Source: Paracoccaceae bacterium
Lineage (GTDB): Bacteria > Pseudomonadota > Alphaproteobacteria > Rhodobacterales > Rhodobacteraceae
Direction of reading: 5' to 3'
Assembly: GCA_003535335.1 (NCBI GenBank)
Contig: DOHJ01000105.1
Span: forward strand, 1-5,240
DNA: 5,240 bases
The translations under genes were made by a program, and so were the position numbers. Below are positions 1 to 5,240 of this stretch, piece after piece; the stretch's first letter is position 1; every line of letters starts with the position of its first letter. The notes under the pieces were generated by a model. That model saw only the letters and a list, made by a program, of their open reading frames with translations. It was not told the DNA's origin and did no database searches.

Positions 1-6
1 ACCTAA

Positions 7-453
7 TGCAATTCCGGCAGCAATTCGGCCAGCTATTCCGCCAGCCGCAGGCAAGATGCAATCGCCGATGCTTTGGCCGGTTTGCAAACCGCTGACACTG
101 GCACACCAGCAACCTCTGCCCCGACTGGCCCGCCGCTGACCGGTGGTCAAAAGGATGCGTTTTTGCTGGAGGTTGGACGCTGCTGGATACTGGGCGCGTT
201 ATCGACCAATGCCATGCAAAGCAAAGTTGTGGTGCGTTTCGAGCTAAACCGCGATGGCACGCCTGATATCGGCTCAATCCGGATGACGGGTTTTGAAGGT
301 GGCACGGCCGCCGGTGCCAAGAAAGCGTATGAAACGGCGCGGCGCGCGATTATACGATGTGGTAAAAACGGCTATAATTTGCCGACTGATAAATACGAGC
401 AGTGGAAAATTGTGAATATTACCTTTAATCCTGAGAATATGAGGTTAAAATGA
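7..453 (+). CDS. tolA: TolA C-terminal domain (5' part missing or frame-broken)
   Basis: This is the C-terminal periplasmic domain of TolA, the inner-membrane-anchored protein that couples TolQR proton-motive energy to TolB and Pal at the outer membrane. The readable frame has a Ser-rich linker ([12 protein letters not shown]), then [13 protein letters not shown], a second linker, and the globular domain from about base 142 to the stop. Typical alphaproteobacterial TolA features are [29 protein letters not shown] and the terminal FNPENMRL. Two cysteines (codons 181-183 and 358-360) could form a disulfide. Oddity: the frame is closed by TAA at 4-6. No ATG or GTG lies nearby; the first possible start is TTG at 73, with no ribosome binding site, and a protein starting there would lack the membrane anchor. 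I infer a frameshift or sequencing error near base 10, or a real truncation. The stop overlaps the tolB start. Family assignment is firm; the 5' boundary is not. Confidence 0.85.
   Translation, partial: CNSGSNSASYSASRRQDAIADALAGLQTADTGTPATSAPTGPPLTGGQKDAFLLEVGRCWILGALSTNAMQSKVVVRFELNRDGTPDIGSIRMTGFEGGTAAGAKKAYETARRAIIRCGKNGYNLPTDKYEQWKIVNITFNPENMRLK
10..45 (+). repeat. 12-bp imperfect tandem repeat, three units, in tolA linker
   Basis: Three adjacent 12-bp units (10-21, 22-33, 34-45) follow the pattern (a/t)attc(c/g)g(g/c)cagc. In the TolA frame they encode NSGS, NSAS and YSAS. Units 1 and 2 differ at two bases, as do units 2 and 3, and one position of difference is a silent third-codon change (tcc/tcg). 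This favours the TolA frame as the coding one here. The repeat sits in the low-complexity linker before the globular domain and directly after the in-frame stop at 4-6, so slippage in the array could explain the broken frame. Confidence 0.6.
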
Positions 454-1778
454 TCATATTGCGTTTATTGAATTTTGTACTGATCGCGGTCTTGGCGATT
501 TCGGTTTTGCCAAACAGGGCAATGGCCGAGCTGAACCTTGAGATCAAGGACGGTGTGATCGAGCCAATGCCGTTTGCGGTGCCGGATTTTGTTGCGGAAA
601 ACGCCGCAGCCAGTGAATTCGCAACCAAGCTTGCCCGCGTGGTGGCGGCCGATCTGACCGGCACCGGTTTGTTTCGCGAGATCCCCAAAAGCGCCTTTAT
701 TTCAACCGTGACCAATTTCAACAGCCCCGTGCAATATGCCGACTGGAAGGCGATCAACGCCCAAGCGTTGATTGTTGGCGCGGTGAATGCCGGCTCTGGC
801 GGGCGTGTGACGGTCAAATTTCGTTTATTCGACGTGTTTTCAGGTCAGCAGCTGGGCGATGGATTGCAATTTGGCGGCACGGTTAACAGCTGGCGGCGCA
901 TGGCCCACAAAGTGGCCGACGCAGCCTACAGCAGGATTACCGGCGAGGGTAAATATTTTGACAGCCGCGTGGTGTTCGTTTCGGAAACCGGCCCGAAGAA
1001 TGCCCGCCAAAAACGTCTGGCGATCATGGATTATGATGGCGCGAATGTGAAATTTCTGACCGATAGCAGATCAATCGTTTTGGCCCCGCGCTTTTCACCC
1101 ACCGGTGATCGGGTGCTTTACACATCTTATGAAACCGGATTTCCCAAGATTTACGTGCTGGATGTGGCCACGGTCGGTCGGCGTGCTTTGGCGGATCAGC
1201 CCGGCACCATGACTTTTGCGCCGCGTTTTTCACCGGATGGCCAAACCGTGGTTTATTCGCTGTCGGCCGGTGGCAATACCGATATTTACCGCATGCAAAT
1301 CAATGGCGGCACGCCGGTTCGCCTAACTTCGGCCCCCTCGATCGAAACCGCGCCCAGTTTTTCACCGGACGGGCGCCAGATTGTGTTTGAAAGCGACCGT
1401 TCCGGCAGTCAACAGCTTTATGTTATGTCCGCAAACGGTGGCGAGGCGCGCCGGATCAGTTTTGGTGCGGGGCGTTACGGCACGCCGGTCTGGTCGCCGC
1501 GCGGTGATCTGGTTGCCTTTACCAAACAAAACAAAGGCCGCTTTCATATCGGCGTCATGCGTCTGGATGGTGAGGGCGAGCGTTTGCTGACGGCCTCTTT
1601 TCTGGACGAAGGCCCGACCTGGTCGCCCAATGGCCGTGTGATTATGTTTATGCGTGAAACCTCCGGGGCTGGCGGGGCGGTTTCGCTTTATTCAGTCGAT
1701 ATTACCGGACGTAATTTGCAACGGGTCAAGGTCGAGGGCGGGGCGTCTGATCCGGCCTGGTCGCCATTGTTGAAATAG
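450..1778 (+). CDS. tolB: Tol-Pal system beta-propeller protein TolB
   Basis: TolB is the periplasmic protein that shuttles between Pal and TolA in the Tol-Pal machine, which maintains the outer membrane and its constriction at division. The product is 442 residues, close to the family norm (about 430). A Sec signal peptide covers residues 1-26 (hydrophobic core 9-20, likely cleavage AMA|EL), so the mature protein begins ELNLEIKDG, the region that in characterised TolB forms the TolA-binding N-terminus. The N-terminal domain runs to about 165. The propeller follows with WD40-like (PD40) blades marked by FSPTGD (215), FSPDGQ (260), FSPDGR (304), WSPRGD (348), WSPNGR (391) and a closing AWSP (436). 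The ATG overlaps the tolA stop as ATGA; GAGG at 441-444 lies five bases upstream, fixing the start. The overlap implies co-transcription and coupled translation with tolA. Nothing is missing from the gene. Confidence 0.97.
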   Translation: MIILRLLNFVLIAVLAISVLPNRAMAELNLEIKDGVIEPMPFAVPDFVAENAAASEFATKLARVVAADLTGTGLFREIPKSAFISTVTNFNSPVQYADWKAINAQALIVGAVNAGSGGRVTVKFRLFDVFSGQQLGDGLQFGGTVNSWRRMAHKVADAAYSRITGEGKYFDSRVVFVSETGPKNARQKRLAIMDYDGANVKFLTDSRSIVLAPRFSPTGDRVLYTSYETGFPKIYVLDVATVGRRALADQPGTMTFAPRFSPDGQTVVYSLSAGGNTDIYRMQINGGTPVRLTSAPSIETAPSFSPDGRQIVFESDRSGSQQLYVMSANGGEARRISFGAGRYGTPVWSPRGDLVAFTKQNKGRFHIGVMRLDGEGERLLTASFLDEGPTWSPNGRVIMFMRETSGAGGAVSLYSVDITGRNLQRVKVEGGASDPAWSPLLK

Positions 1779-1853
1779 GCATAGCTTCCCAAATGGGATG
1801 TAAGATGATATATAAACGGCAATCGAGCCAATAAAAACAAAGCAGGAATAATC

Positions 1854-2378
1854 ATGACATATCTTATAAAAGCAATCTTCATTGTTGGTGCTCTGGGCCT
1901 TGGGGCGTGTACCAATCCGGATCATCTGTCTGGCAATGGCAACGCAAACGGGGCCGGTAACGGTGCCGGAGCGGGTTCAAACATACCGCTTGATCCGGCA
2001 TCTGACCCAACTTCGCCGGTTTACTTTAGCCAAACCATCGGTGATCGTGTGCTGTTTGCGGTTGACACAAGCACCCTGACCCCCGAAGGGCGCAGCACCT
2101 TGACTGCCCAAGCCGGATGGTTGCAGGCCAATCCTGAATATGCCGCCATCATCGAAGGCCACGCCGACGAGCAAGGCACCCGCGCCTATAACCTTGCGCT
2201 GGGGGCGCGCCGTGCCAATGCGGTGCAGGAATTTCTGCTATCCCAAGGGATTGCGGCCAATCGCCTTCGTACGTTAACATACGGCAAAGAACGCCCGATC
2301 GAGGTGTGTTCAGCCGAAAGCTGTTATGCCAAAAACCGCCGCGCTGTGACGGTGATTTCGGCAGGGGCCGGCGCATAA
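1854..2378 (+). CDS. pal: Peptidoglycan-associated lipoprotein Pal
   Basis: Pal is an outer-membrane lipoprotein that binds meso-diaminopimelate of peptidoglycan and partners with TolB and TolA. The product is 174 residues, the usual length. A lipoprotein signal peptide ends in the lipobox LGAC with C19 as the lipidated residue. A Gly/Asn/Ala-rich linker (about 27-42) follows, then the OmpA-like domain (about 55-170). The peptidoglycan-binding signature is visible as GHADEQGTRAYNLALGARRA (102-121), with D105 and R119/R120 matching the residues that contact DAP in known OmpA-like domains. C152 and C157 in the CSAESC segment may form a disulfide. The start is supported by AGGAA at 1844-1848, five bases before ATG. 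pal is separated from tolB by 75 bp, the widest gap inside the tol part of the cluster, which leaves room for an internal promoter, though I see only a weak candidate. An 11-bp tandem duplication covers its stop codon. Confidence 0.97.
   Translation: MTYLIKAIFIVGALGLGACTNPDHLSGNGNANGAGNGAGAGSNIPLDPASDPTSPVYFSQTIGDRVLFAVDTSTLTPEGRSTLTAQAGWLQANPEYAAIIEGHADEQGTRAYNLALGARRANAVQEFLLSQGIAANRLRTLTYGKERPIEVCSAESCYAKNRRAVTVISAGAGA
1932..1976 (+). repeat. Gly/Asn/Ala-rich low-complexity linker coding sequence in pal
   Basis: Codons 27-41 of pal encode alternating Gly, Asn and Ala (GNGNANGAGNGAGAG) from short near-repeats of ggc/aat/aac/gcc triplets. This is the flexible tether between the lipidated cysteine and the OmpA-like domain. 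Tethers of this kind vary in length between related Pal proteins, and the repetitive DNA would allow that. Confidence 0.5.
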
Positions 2379-2391
2379 ATGGCGCATAAAT
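2370..2391 (+). repeat. Perfect 11-bp tandem duplication at the pal stop
   Basis: The 11-base unit ggcgcataaat occurs twice head to tail, at 2370-2380 and 2381-2391, with no mismatches. The first copy supplies the last alanine codon and TAA stop of pal. The second is in the pal-cpoB gap, immediately upstream of the cpoB ribosome binding site (AAGGA at 2393-2397). It looks like a recent slippage duplication that lengthened the spacer without altering either protein. Confidence 0.85.
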
Positions 2392-2405
2392 AAAGGAAGA
2401 TAAAA

Positions 2406-3242
2406 ATGTCTAGGATACTCGCGCTTGTAATTGGGCTGTCGGTTATGGCGCTTGCGCCTGTGGCAGCTACGGCTGATGAACAAACGCTGGCAGATATTCG
2501 GCAGGAAATGTCGGTTCTGCATGTGGAAATTCAGCGAATAAAGCGCGAGCTGTCCACCACCGGCGGCCCCGGCACCGGTATTACCGGCAACACGCCGCTG
2601 GAACGCATTGACGCGATCGAAGCGGCCTTGCAGCGGCTAACCAGCAAAACCGAACAGCTGGAAAACCGCATCAACAGGGTTGTGCGCGATGGCACGAACC
2701 GGATTGGCGATTTGGAATTCCGGTTGGTTGAGCTGGAAGGTGGCGACGTTGCTGCCTTGGGCGAAACGTCTACTTTGGGCGGCAATACGGGCAACGCAGC
2801 TGCGGTTGCGGTGACGCCGCCGGCCAGCACTGTGGATACGGCGGATACGGCCGAATTGGCCGTTGGCGAAAAAGCCGATTTCAAGCGGGCGCAGGAGGCG
2901 CTCGCAAGCGGTGACTTTCGCAGCGCCGCTGAGCAGCTTGCGGCCTTTACCCAGACCTATCCGGGTGGTCCGCTAAGTGCGGATGCCCATTTTATGCGCG
3001 GCGAAGCCTTTGAGGGCTTAAAGGATCCGACCAATGCGGCGCGCGCCTTTTTGAAAAGTTTTTCAGGTAATCCAAATGGTCCCCGCGCCCCGCAAGCGCT
3101 TTATAAACTGGGCACATCTTTGGGTGATCTTGGCCAAACAAACGAGGCTTGCGTGACCTTGTCCGAGGTTGAAGCGCGGTTTCCGGCATCGCCTGCGGTT
3201 TTGTTGGCCAAATCCTCGATGCGCAATCTGGGATGCAGTTGA
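2406..3242 (+). CDS. cpoB: Cell division coordinator CpoB (YbgF), TPR protein
   Basis: CpoB (formerly YbgF) is a periplasmic TPR protein. In E. coli it binds TolA and coordinates Tol-Pal constriction with PBP1B-driven septal peptidoglycan synthesis. The product is 278 residues, slightly longer than the E. coli protein (about 263). A Sec signal peptide occupies 1-23 (likely cleavage ATA|DE). An N-terminal coiled coil follows (about 24-50 and 63-112), expected to mediate oligomerisation, including IGDLEFRLVELEGGD (100-114). A Gly/Ala/Thr-rich linker runs over 115-153. A C-terminal TPR domain (about 155-275) includes FKRAQEALASGDFRSAAEQL and the PGGPLSADAHFMRGEAFEGL helix pair. The start is supported by AAGGA at 2393-2397, eight bases before ATG. 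The gene lies 27 bp after pal and its last 10 bases overlap tilS. Residues 51-62 are a Gly/Thr/Pro-rich break in the coiled coil. Family and position agree, so the call is firm. Confidence 0.94.
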   Translation: MSRILALVIGLSVMALAPVAATADEQTLADIRQEMSVLHVEIQRIKRELSTTGGPGTGITGNTPLERIDAIEAALQRLTSKTEQLENRINRVVRDGTNRIGDLEFRLVELEGGDVAALGETSTLGGNTGNAAAVAVTPPASTVDTADTAELAVGEKADFKRAQEALASGDFRSAAEQLAAFTQTYPGGPLSADAHFMRGEAFEGLKDPTNAARAFLKSFSGNPNGPRAPQALYKLGTSLGDLGQTNEACVTLSEVEARFPASPAVLLAKSSMRNLGCS

Positions 3243-4492
3243 CGCCACAAGATGATCGCCTGCTTGAAGATGCGGGCGCCGTTCTGGACCGTCAAAATTT
3301 AACCAGGATCGGTGTTGCGGTTTCTGGTGGCAGCGATTCTTGTGCATTGCTGCATTTGGCCGCTATCTGGGCCAAAAAGGCAGGGGTGATTTTAGAGGCC
3401 GTAACGGTAGACCACGGTTTGCGAACGGCTGCTGTTGCCGAGGCCAAAGCCGTTGCTGAAATCTGCGCCGGTCTTGGGGTTGAACACACCACGCTGAAAT
3501 GGACCGGCTGGGATGGTCGGGGAAATTTGCAAGATCAGGCGCGTCAGGCGCGCTATGGTTTGATGGCTGACTGGGCCAAGGACCGAGGCATCGGCACAAT
3601 TGCACTGGGCCACACAGCCGACGATCAGGCCGAAACATTTTTGCTGCGGCTGGCCCGCGGGTCCGGCGTTGACGGGCTGTCGGGCATGGCGCAATCACGC
3701 CATGAAAATGGAATTGACTGGCTGCGGCCGGTTTTGTTTCTGGAGCGGCAAAAGTTAAGGGATTTTTTATGCCGCCACGCGATTAAATGGTTTGATGATC
3801 CGTCGAATGAAGATGAAAAATATGATCGGGTAAAGGCGCGTAAAATCCTGAAATTGTTAGAGCCGCTGGGAATTGACAAAAGCCGTCTGGCCGCAACGGC
3901 ACAAGCCTTGCAGCCGGCCCGTCGGGCGCTGGAATGGCAAACCGGGCAGGCGGCGCAAAGCGTGGCAACGGTTCGGCAGGCGACTGTGGTTTTTGACGCG
4001 GCTAAATTTATCGCCCTGCAACCTGAAATCGGCACGCGCCTGTTGCAACACGCCTTGAGATGGGTCTCATCCGCGCCGTACCCGCCGCGCAGAAGCAGTT
4101 TGGAAAATTTGCAAACAGCCATTTTTGCGCGAAAATCGTCGACCTTGCATGGCTGCCGGATTATTGCAAAAAAAAACGAAATCCGCATTGGCCGTGAATA
4201 TCAGGCGGTAAAGGATATGGTCTGTCCTACAGATCAGATTTGGGACCAGCGCTGGAAATTCAGCGGCCCGGCTACCCAAGGCTATGAAATTCGTGCGCTT
4301 GGCGAGGCGGGGTTGCAACAATGCCCCGATTGGCGCAGCATGAATATGAAACGTGCCTGCCTGCTTGCAACCCCTGCTGTGTGGCAAAAACAGACACTTG
4401 TTGCCGCACCAATCGCCGGATTCGGCAATGGATGGCGCAGTTCTGCGCTATTTGGGCCGGATCATTTCATTTCTTCCATTATATCGCATTGA
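3233..4492 (+). CDS. tilS: tRNA(Ile)-lysidine synthetase TilS
   Basis: TilS converts cytidine 34 of the CAU-anticodon tRNA-Ile to lysidine using ATP and lysine, so that the tRNA reads AUA and is charged with isoleucine. It is a cytoplasmic, normally essential enzyme. The 419-residue product is of usual length (E. coli about 432). The N-type ATP pyrophosphatase domain shows the PP-loop SGGSDS (31-36), VDHGLR (59-64), GHTADDQAETFLLRL (126-140) and DDPSNEDEKYDRVKAR (188-203), all characteristic of the family. The C-terminal part (about 280-419) is the more variable substrate-binding region and ends in FISSIISH. The ATG lies within cpoB, 10 bases before the end of its stop codon, and no good Shine-Dalgarno sequence precedes it. 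Translation is therefore probably coupled to cpoB. Codons 312-315 contain a run of nine adenines. The frame is intact throughout. Confidence 0.96.
   Translation: MQLTPQDDRLLEDAGAVLDRQNLTRIGVAVSGGSDSCALLHLAAIWAKKAGVILEAVTVDHGLRTAAVAEAKAVAEICAGLGVEHTTLKWTGWDGRGNLQDQARQARYGLMADWAKDRGIGTIALGHTADDQAETFLLRLARGSGVDGLSGMAQSRHENGIDWLRPVLFLERQKLRDFLCRHAIKWFDDPSNEDEKYDRVKARKILKLLEPLGIDKSRLAATAQALQPARRALEWQTGQAAQSVATVRQATVVFDAAKFIALQPEIGTRLLQHALRWVSSAPYPPRRSSLENLQTAIFARKSSTLHGCRIIAKKNEIRIGREYQAVKDMVCPTDQIWDQRWKFSGPATQGYEIRALGEAGLQQCPDWRSMNMKRACLLATPAVWQKQTLVAAPIAGFGNGWRSSALFGPDHFISSIISH
4168..4176 (+). repeat. A9 homopolymer inside tilS
   Basis: Nine consecutive adenines span codons 312-315 (gca aaa aaa aac). 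In frame this gives A-K-K-N. A one-base gain would stop at TGA 4195-4197 and a one-base loss at TAA 4209-4211, each removing roughly the last 100 residues of TilS. The tract also contains the A AAA AAC heptamer in the codon phase of classical -1 frameshift sites. Whether any slippage happens is unknown. Confidence 0.8.
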
Positions 4493-4515
4493 ACTACTGC
4501 GCTAAATGCCTATTT
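4488..4515 (+). promoter_or_regulatory. Candidate RpoH (heat-shock) promoter for ftsH
   Basis: ATTG at 4488-4491, 17 bases of spacer, and CCTATTT at 4509-4515 closely fit the alphaproteobacterial heat-shock promoter consensus CTTG-N17/18-CYTATNT. The only mismatch in these elements is the first base of the -35; the downstream G of the longer consensus is not at its usual place. The same bases can be read as a weak housekeeping promoter (TTGAAC, 16 bp, TATTTT). The -35 lies in the last codons of tilS. Transcription would begin near 4522, giving a leader of about 50 bases before the ftsH GTG. ftsH is a heat-shock gene in several proteobacteria, which makes this plausible. It is inferred from sequence only. 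Confidence 0.45.
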
Positions 4516-4522
4516 TAAGCGC
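4499..4522. repeat. Imperfect inverted repeat over the ftsH promoter -10
   Basis: GCGCT at 4499-4503 pairs with AGCGC at 4518-4522. After one mismatch (4504/4517), AA at 4505-4506 pairs with TT at 4515-4516, leaving an 8-base loop. The structure encloses the candidate -10 element. It has no following T-tract, so it is not a convincing intrinsic terminator for tilS. It could be an operator or chance. Confidence 0.4.
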
Positions 4523-4562
4523 GTAGCCGTGGCGAAAAGATTCCCGCGTGCAAAATCTGTTT

Positions 4563-4567
4563 AGGAG
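4563..4567 (+). promoter_or_regulatory. Ribosome binding site of ftsH, fixes the GTG start
   Basis: AGGAG lies eight bases before GTG at 4576. An in-frame TAG at 4570-4572 rules out any earlier start, and the next in-frame ATG (4618) falls inside the first membrane segment. GTG at 4576 is therefore the start. Confidence 0.8.
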
Positions 4568-4575
4568 AGTAGCCT

Positions 4576-5240
4576 GTGGGCAATATTAAAAATCTGGCGT
4601 TTTGGGTCGTACTGTTTATGTTGATTCTGGCTTTGTTCAACCTGTTCAGCAATGGACAAAGCGCAATGAATTCCAACGCCATGAGTTATTCCGACTTTGT
4701 TGCTGCGGTAAAAGAGGACAAAGTCCAATCTGTGACGCTGGATGGCGAACAAATTACGTTCCTTGGTAAAGACGGGCAGGATTACACCACAGTCAAGCCA
4801 ACCGATTCTGATGTCGTTACAGAATTGTTGATTGCAAACGATGTGCAGGTCAATGCGGTTAAGCAGGCCCAATCGGGGTTATCCACACTGGTTTGGTCGC
4901 TGTTGCCGATTCTAGTACTGATCGGGTTTTGGTATTTTATGATGAACCGGATGCAGGGCGGCGGCAAAGGCGGGGCGATGGGTTTTGGTAAATCCAAGGC
5001 TAAAATGCTGACCGAACGCGAGGGCCGTGTGACCTTTGATGATGTGGCCGGTATTGACGAGGCCAAAGAAGAGCTGGAAGAGATTGTCGAATTTCTGCGC
5101 AACCCTGATAAATTCTCGCGTCTTGGCGGTAAAATCCCCAAAGGCGCGCTGCTGGTTGGCCCTCCGGGCACCGGTAAAACCCTGCTGGCCCGCGCTATCG
5201 CCGGCGAGGCAGGTGTTCCGTTTTTCACCATTTCCGGCGC
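4576..5240 (+). CDS. ftsH: ATP-dependent zinc metalloprotease FtsH (N-terminal part, runs off the window)
   Basis: FtsH is a hexameric inner-membrane AAA+ protease that degrades misassembled membrane proteins and regulatory substrates such as RpoH and LpxC in E. coli. The window contains the first 221 codons of a protein usually around 640 residues long. Visible in order are membrane segment 1 (about 7-24), the periplasmic domain (about 25-100, with [15 protein letters not shown]), membrane segment 2 (about 104-123, ending [12 protein letters not shown]), a Gly/Lys-rich linker, the AAA entry motif [16 protein letters not shown] (152-167), [12 protein letters not shown], and the Walker A motif GPPGTGKT (195-202). 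The Walker B, second region of homology and HEXXH zinc site must lie beyond the window. The start is GTG. The gene has its own gap of 83 bp after tilS and a candidate heat-shock promoter, so it may be expressed apart from the tol cluster. tilS and ftsH are also close together in Bacillus (tilS-hprT-ftsH). Confidence 0.97.
   Translation, partial: MGNIKNLAFWVVLFMLILALFNLFSNGQSAMNSNAMSYSDFVAAVKEDKVQSVTLDGEQITFLGKDGQDYTTVKPTDSDVVTELLIANDVQVNAVKQAQSGLSTLVWSLLPILVLIGFWYFMMNRMQGGGKGGAMGFGKSKAKMLTEREGRVTFDDVAGIDEAKEELEEIVEFLRNPDKFSRLGGKIPKGALLVGPPGTGKTLLARAIAGEAGVPFFTISG

Noticed and set aside
425..817. 130-codon open frame on the - strand
   Set aside because: It is antisense to the tolB N-terminal region, with no ribosome binding site or family resemblance seen.
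1784..1800. Possible intrinsic terminator after tolB
   Set aside because: The palindrome has only a four-pair stem with a tight loop and is not followed by a run of T.
3625..4188. 187-codon open frame on the - strand
   Set aside because: It lies entirely opposite tilS, whose motifs are unmistakable. Its product is Cys/Arg/Ser-rich with no recognisable domain, as expected of an antisense shadow.
4493..4575. Possible terminator or small RNA between tilS and ftsH
   Set aside because: The only inverted repeat has a short imperfect stem, no T-tract, and overlaps a promoter-like element. Nothing else structured is visible.
4782..5231. 149-codon open frame on the - strand at the end of the window
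   Set aside because: It is opposite ftsH, which carries the Walker A motif and membrane segments on the + strand. The Ser/Pro-rich translation is a typical shadow of a Gly-rich AAA gene.
1..5240. Novel system, mobile element, CRISPR array, tRNA or rRNA
   Set aside because: The window is almost fully covered by six known families in a conserved order. No regularly spaced repeats, terminal inverted repeats, transposase or integrase sequence, or tRNA-like fold was found by reading.

Overview
The window reads as the distal half of a tol-pal gene cluster running into tilS and ftsH, all on the + strand and tightly packed: tolA (3' part) - tolB - pal - cpoB (ybgF) - tilS - ftsH (5' part). Protein sequence style and gene order point to an alphaproteobacterium, most likely Rhodobacterales (Roseobacter-like). 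Supporting signs are the TolA C-terminus ending in FNPENMRL, the Pal C-terminus with a CSAESCYAKNRR segment, the CpoB segment IGDLEFRLVELEGGD, and tilS-ftsH directly after cpoB. By eye the base composition is only moderately GC-rich, lower than in many Rhodobacterales. I cannot name a genus.

Region by region: 1-453 holds the C-terminal domain of TolA. Its frame is closed by an in-frame TAA at 4-6, just before a 12-bp imperfect repeat, so the gene is either broken or the sequence has a frameshift there. 450-1778 is tolB, overlapping tolA by an ATGA. A 75-bp AT-rich gap precedes pal (1854-2378). A perfect 11-bp tandem duplication covers the pal stop and the start of the short gap to cpoB (2406-3242). 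tilS (3233-4492) overlaps the end of cpoB by 10 bp and lacks a clear ribosome binding site, suggesting translational coupling. An 83-bp gap then precedes ftsH, which starts with GTG at 4576 and runs off the window's end. That gap, with the last bases of tilS, carries a good candidate for a heat-shock (RpoH-type) promoter overlapped by an inverted repeat.

How the genes work together: TolA spans the periplasm from the inner membrane, TolB is the periplasmic beta-propeller, Pal is the outer-membrane lipoprotein that grips peptidoglycan, and CpoB links this machine to cell-wall synthesis. Together they drive outer-membrane constriction at division. TilS (tRNA-Ile lysidine synthetase) and FtsH (membrane AAA+ protease) are housekeeping genes unrelated in mechanism.

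I looked for a novel system and do not see one. All of the sequence except the short gaps is explained by well-known families. The points worth checking are the interrupted tolA frame, the candidate heat-shock promoter with its inverted repeat, the A9 tract inside tilS and the 11-bp duplication after pal.
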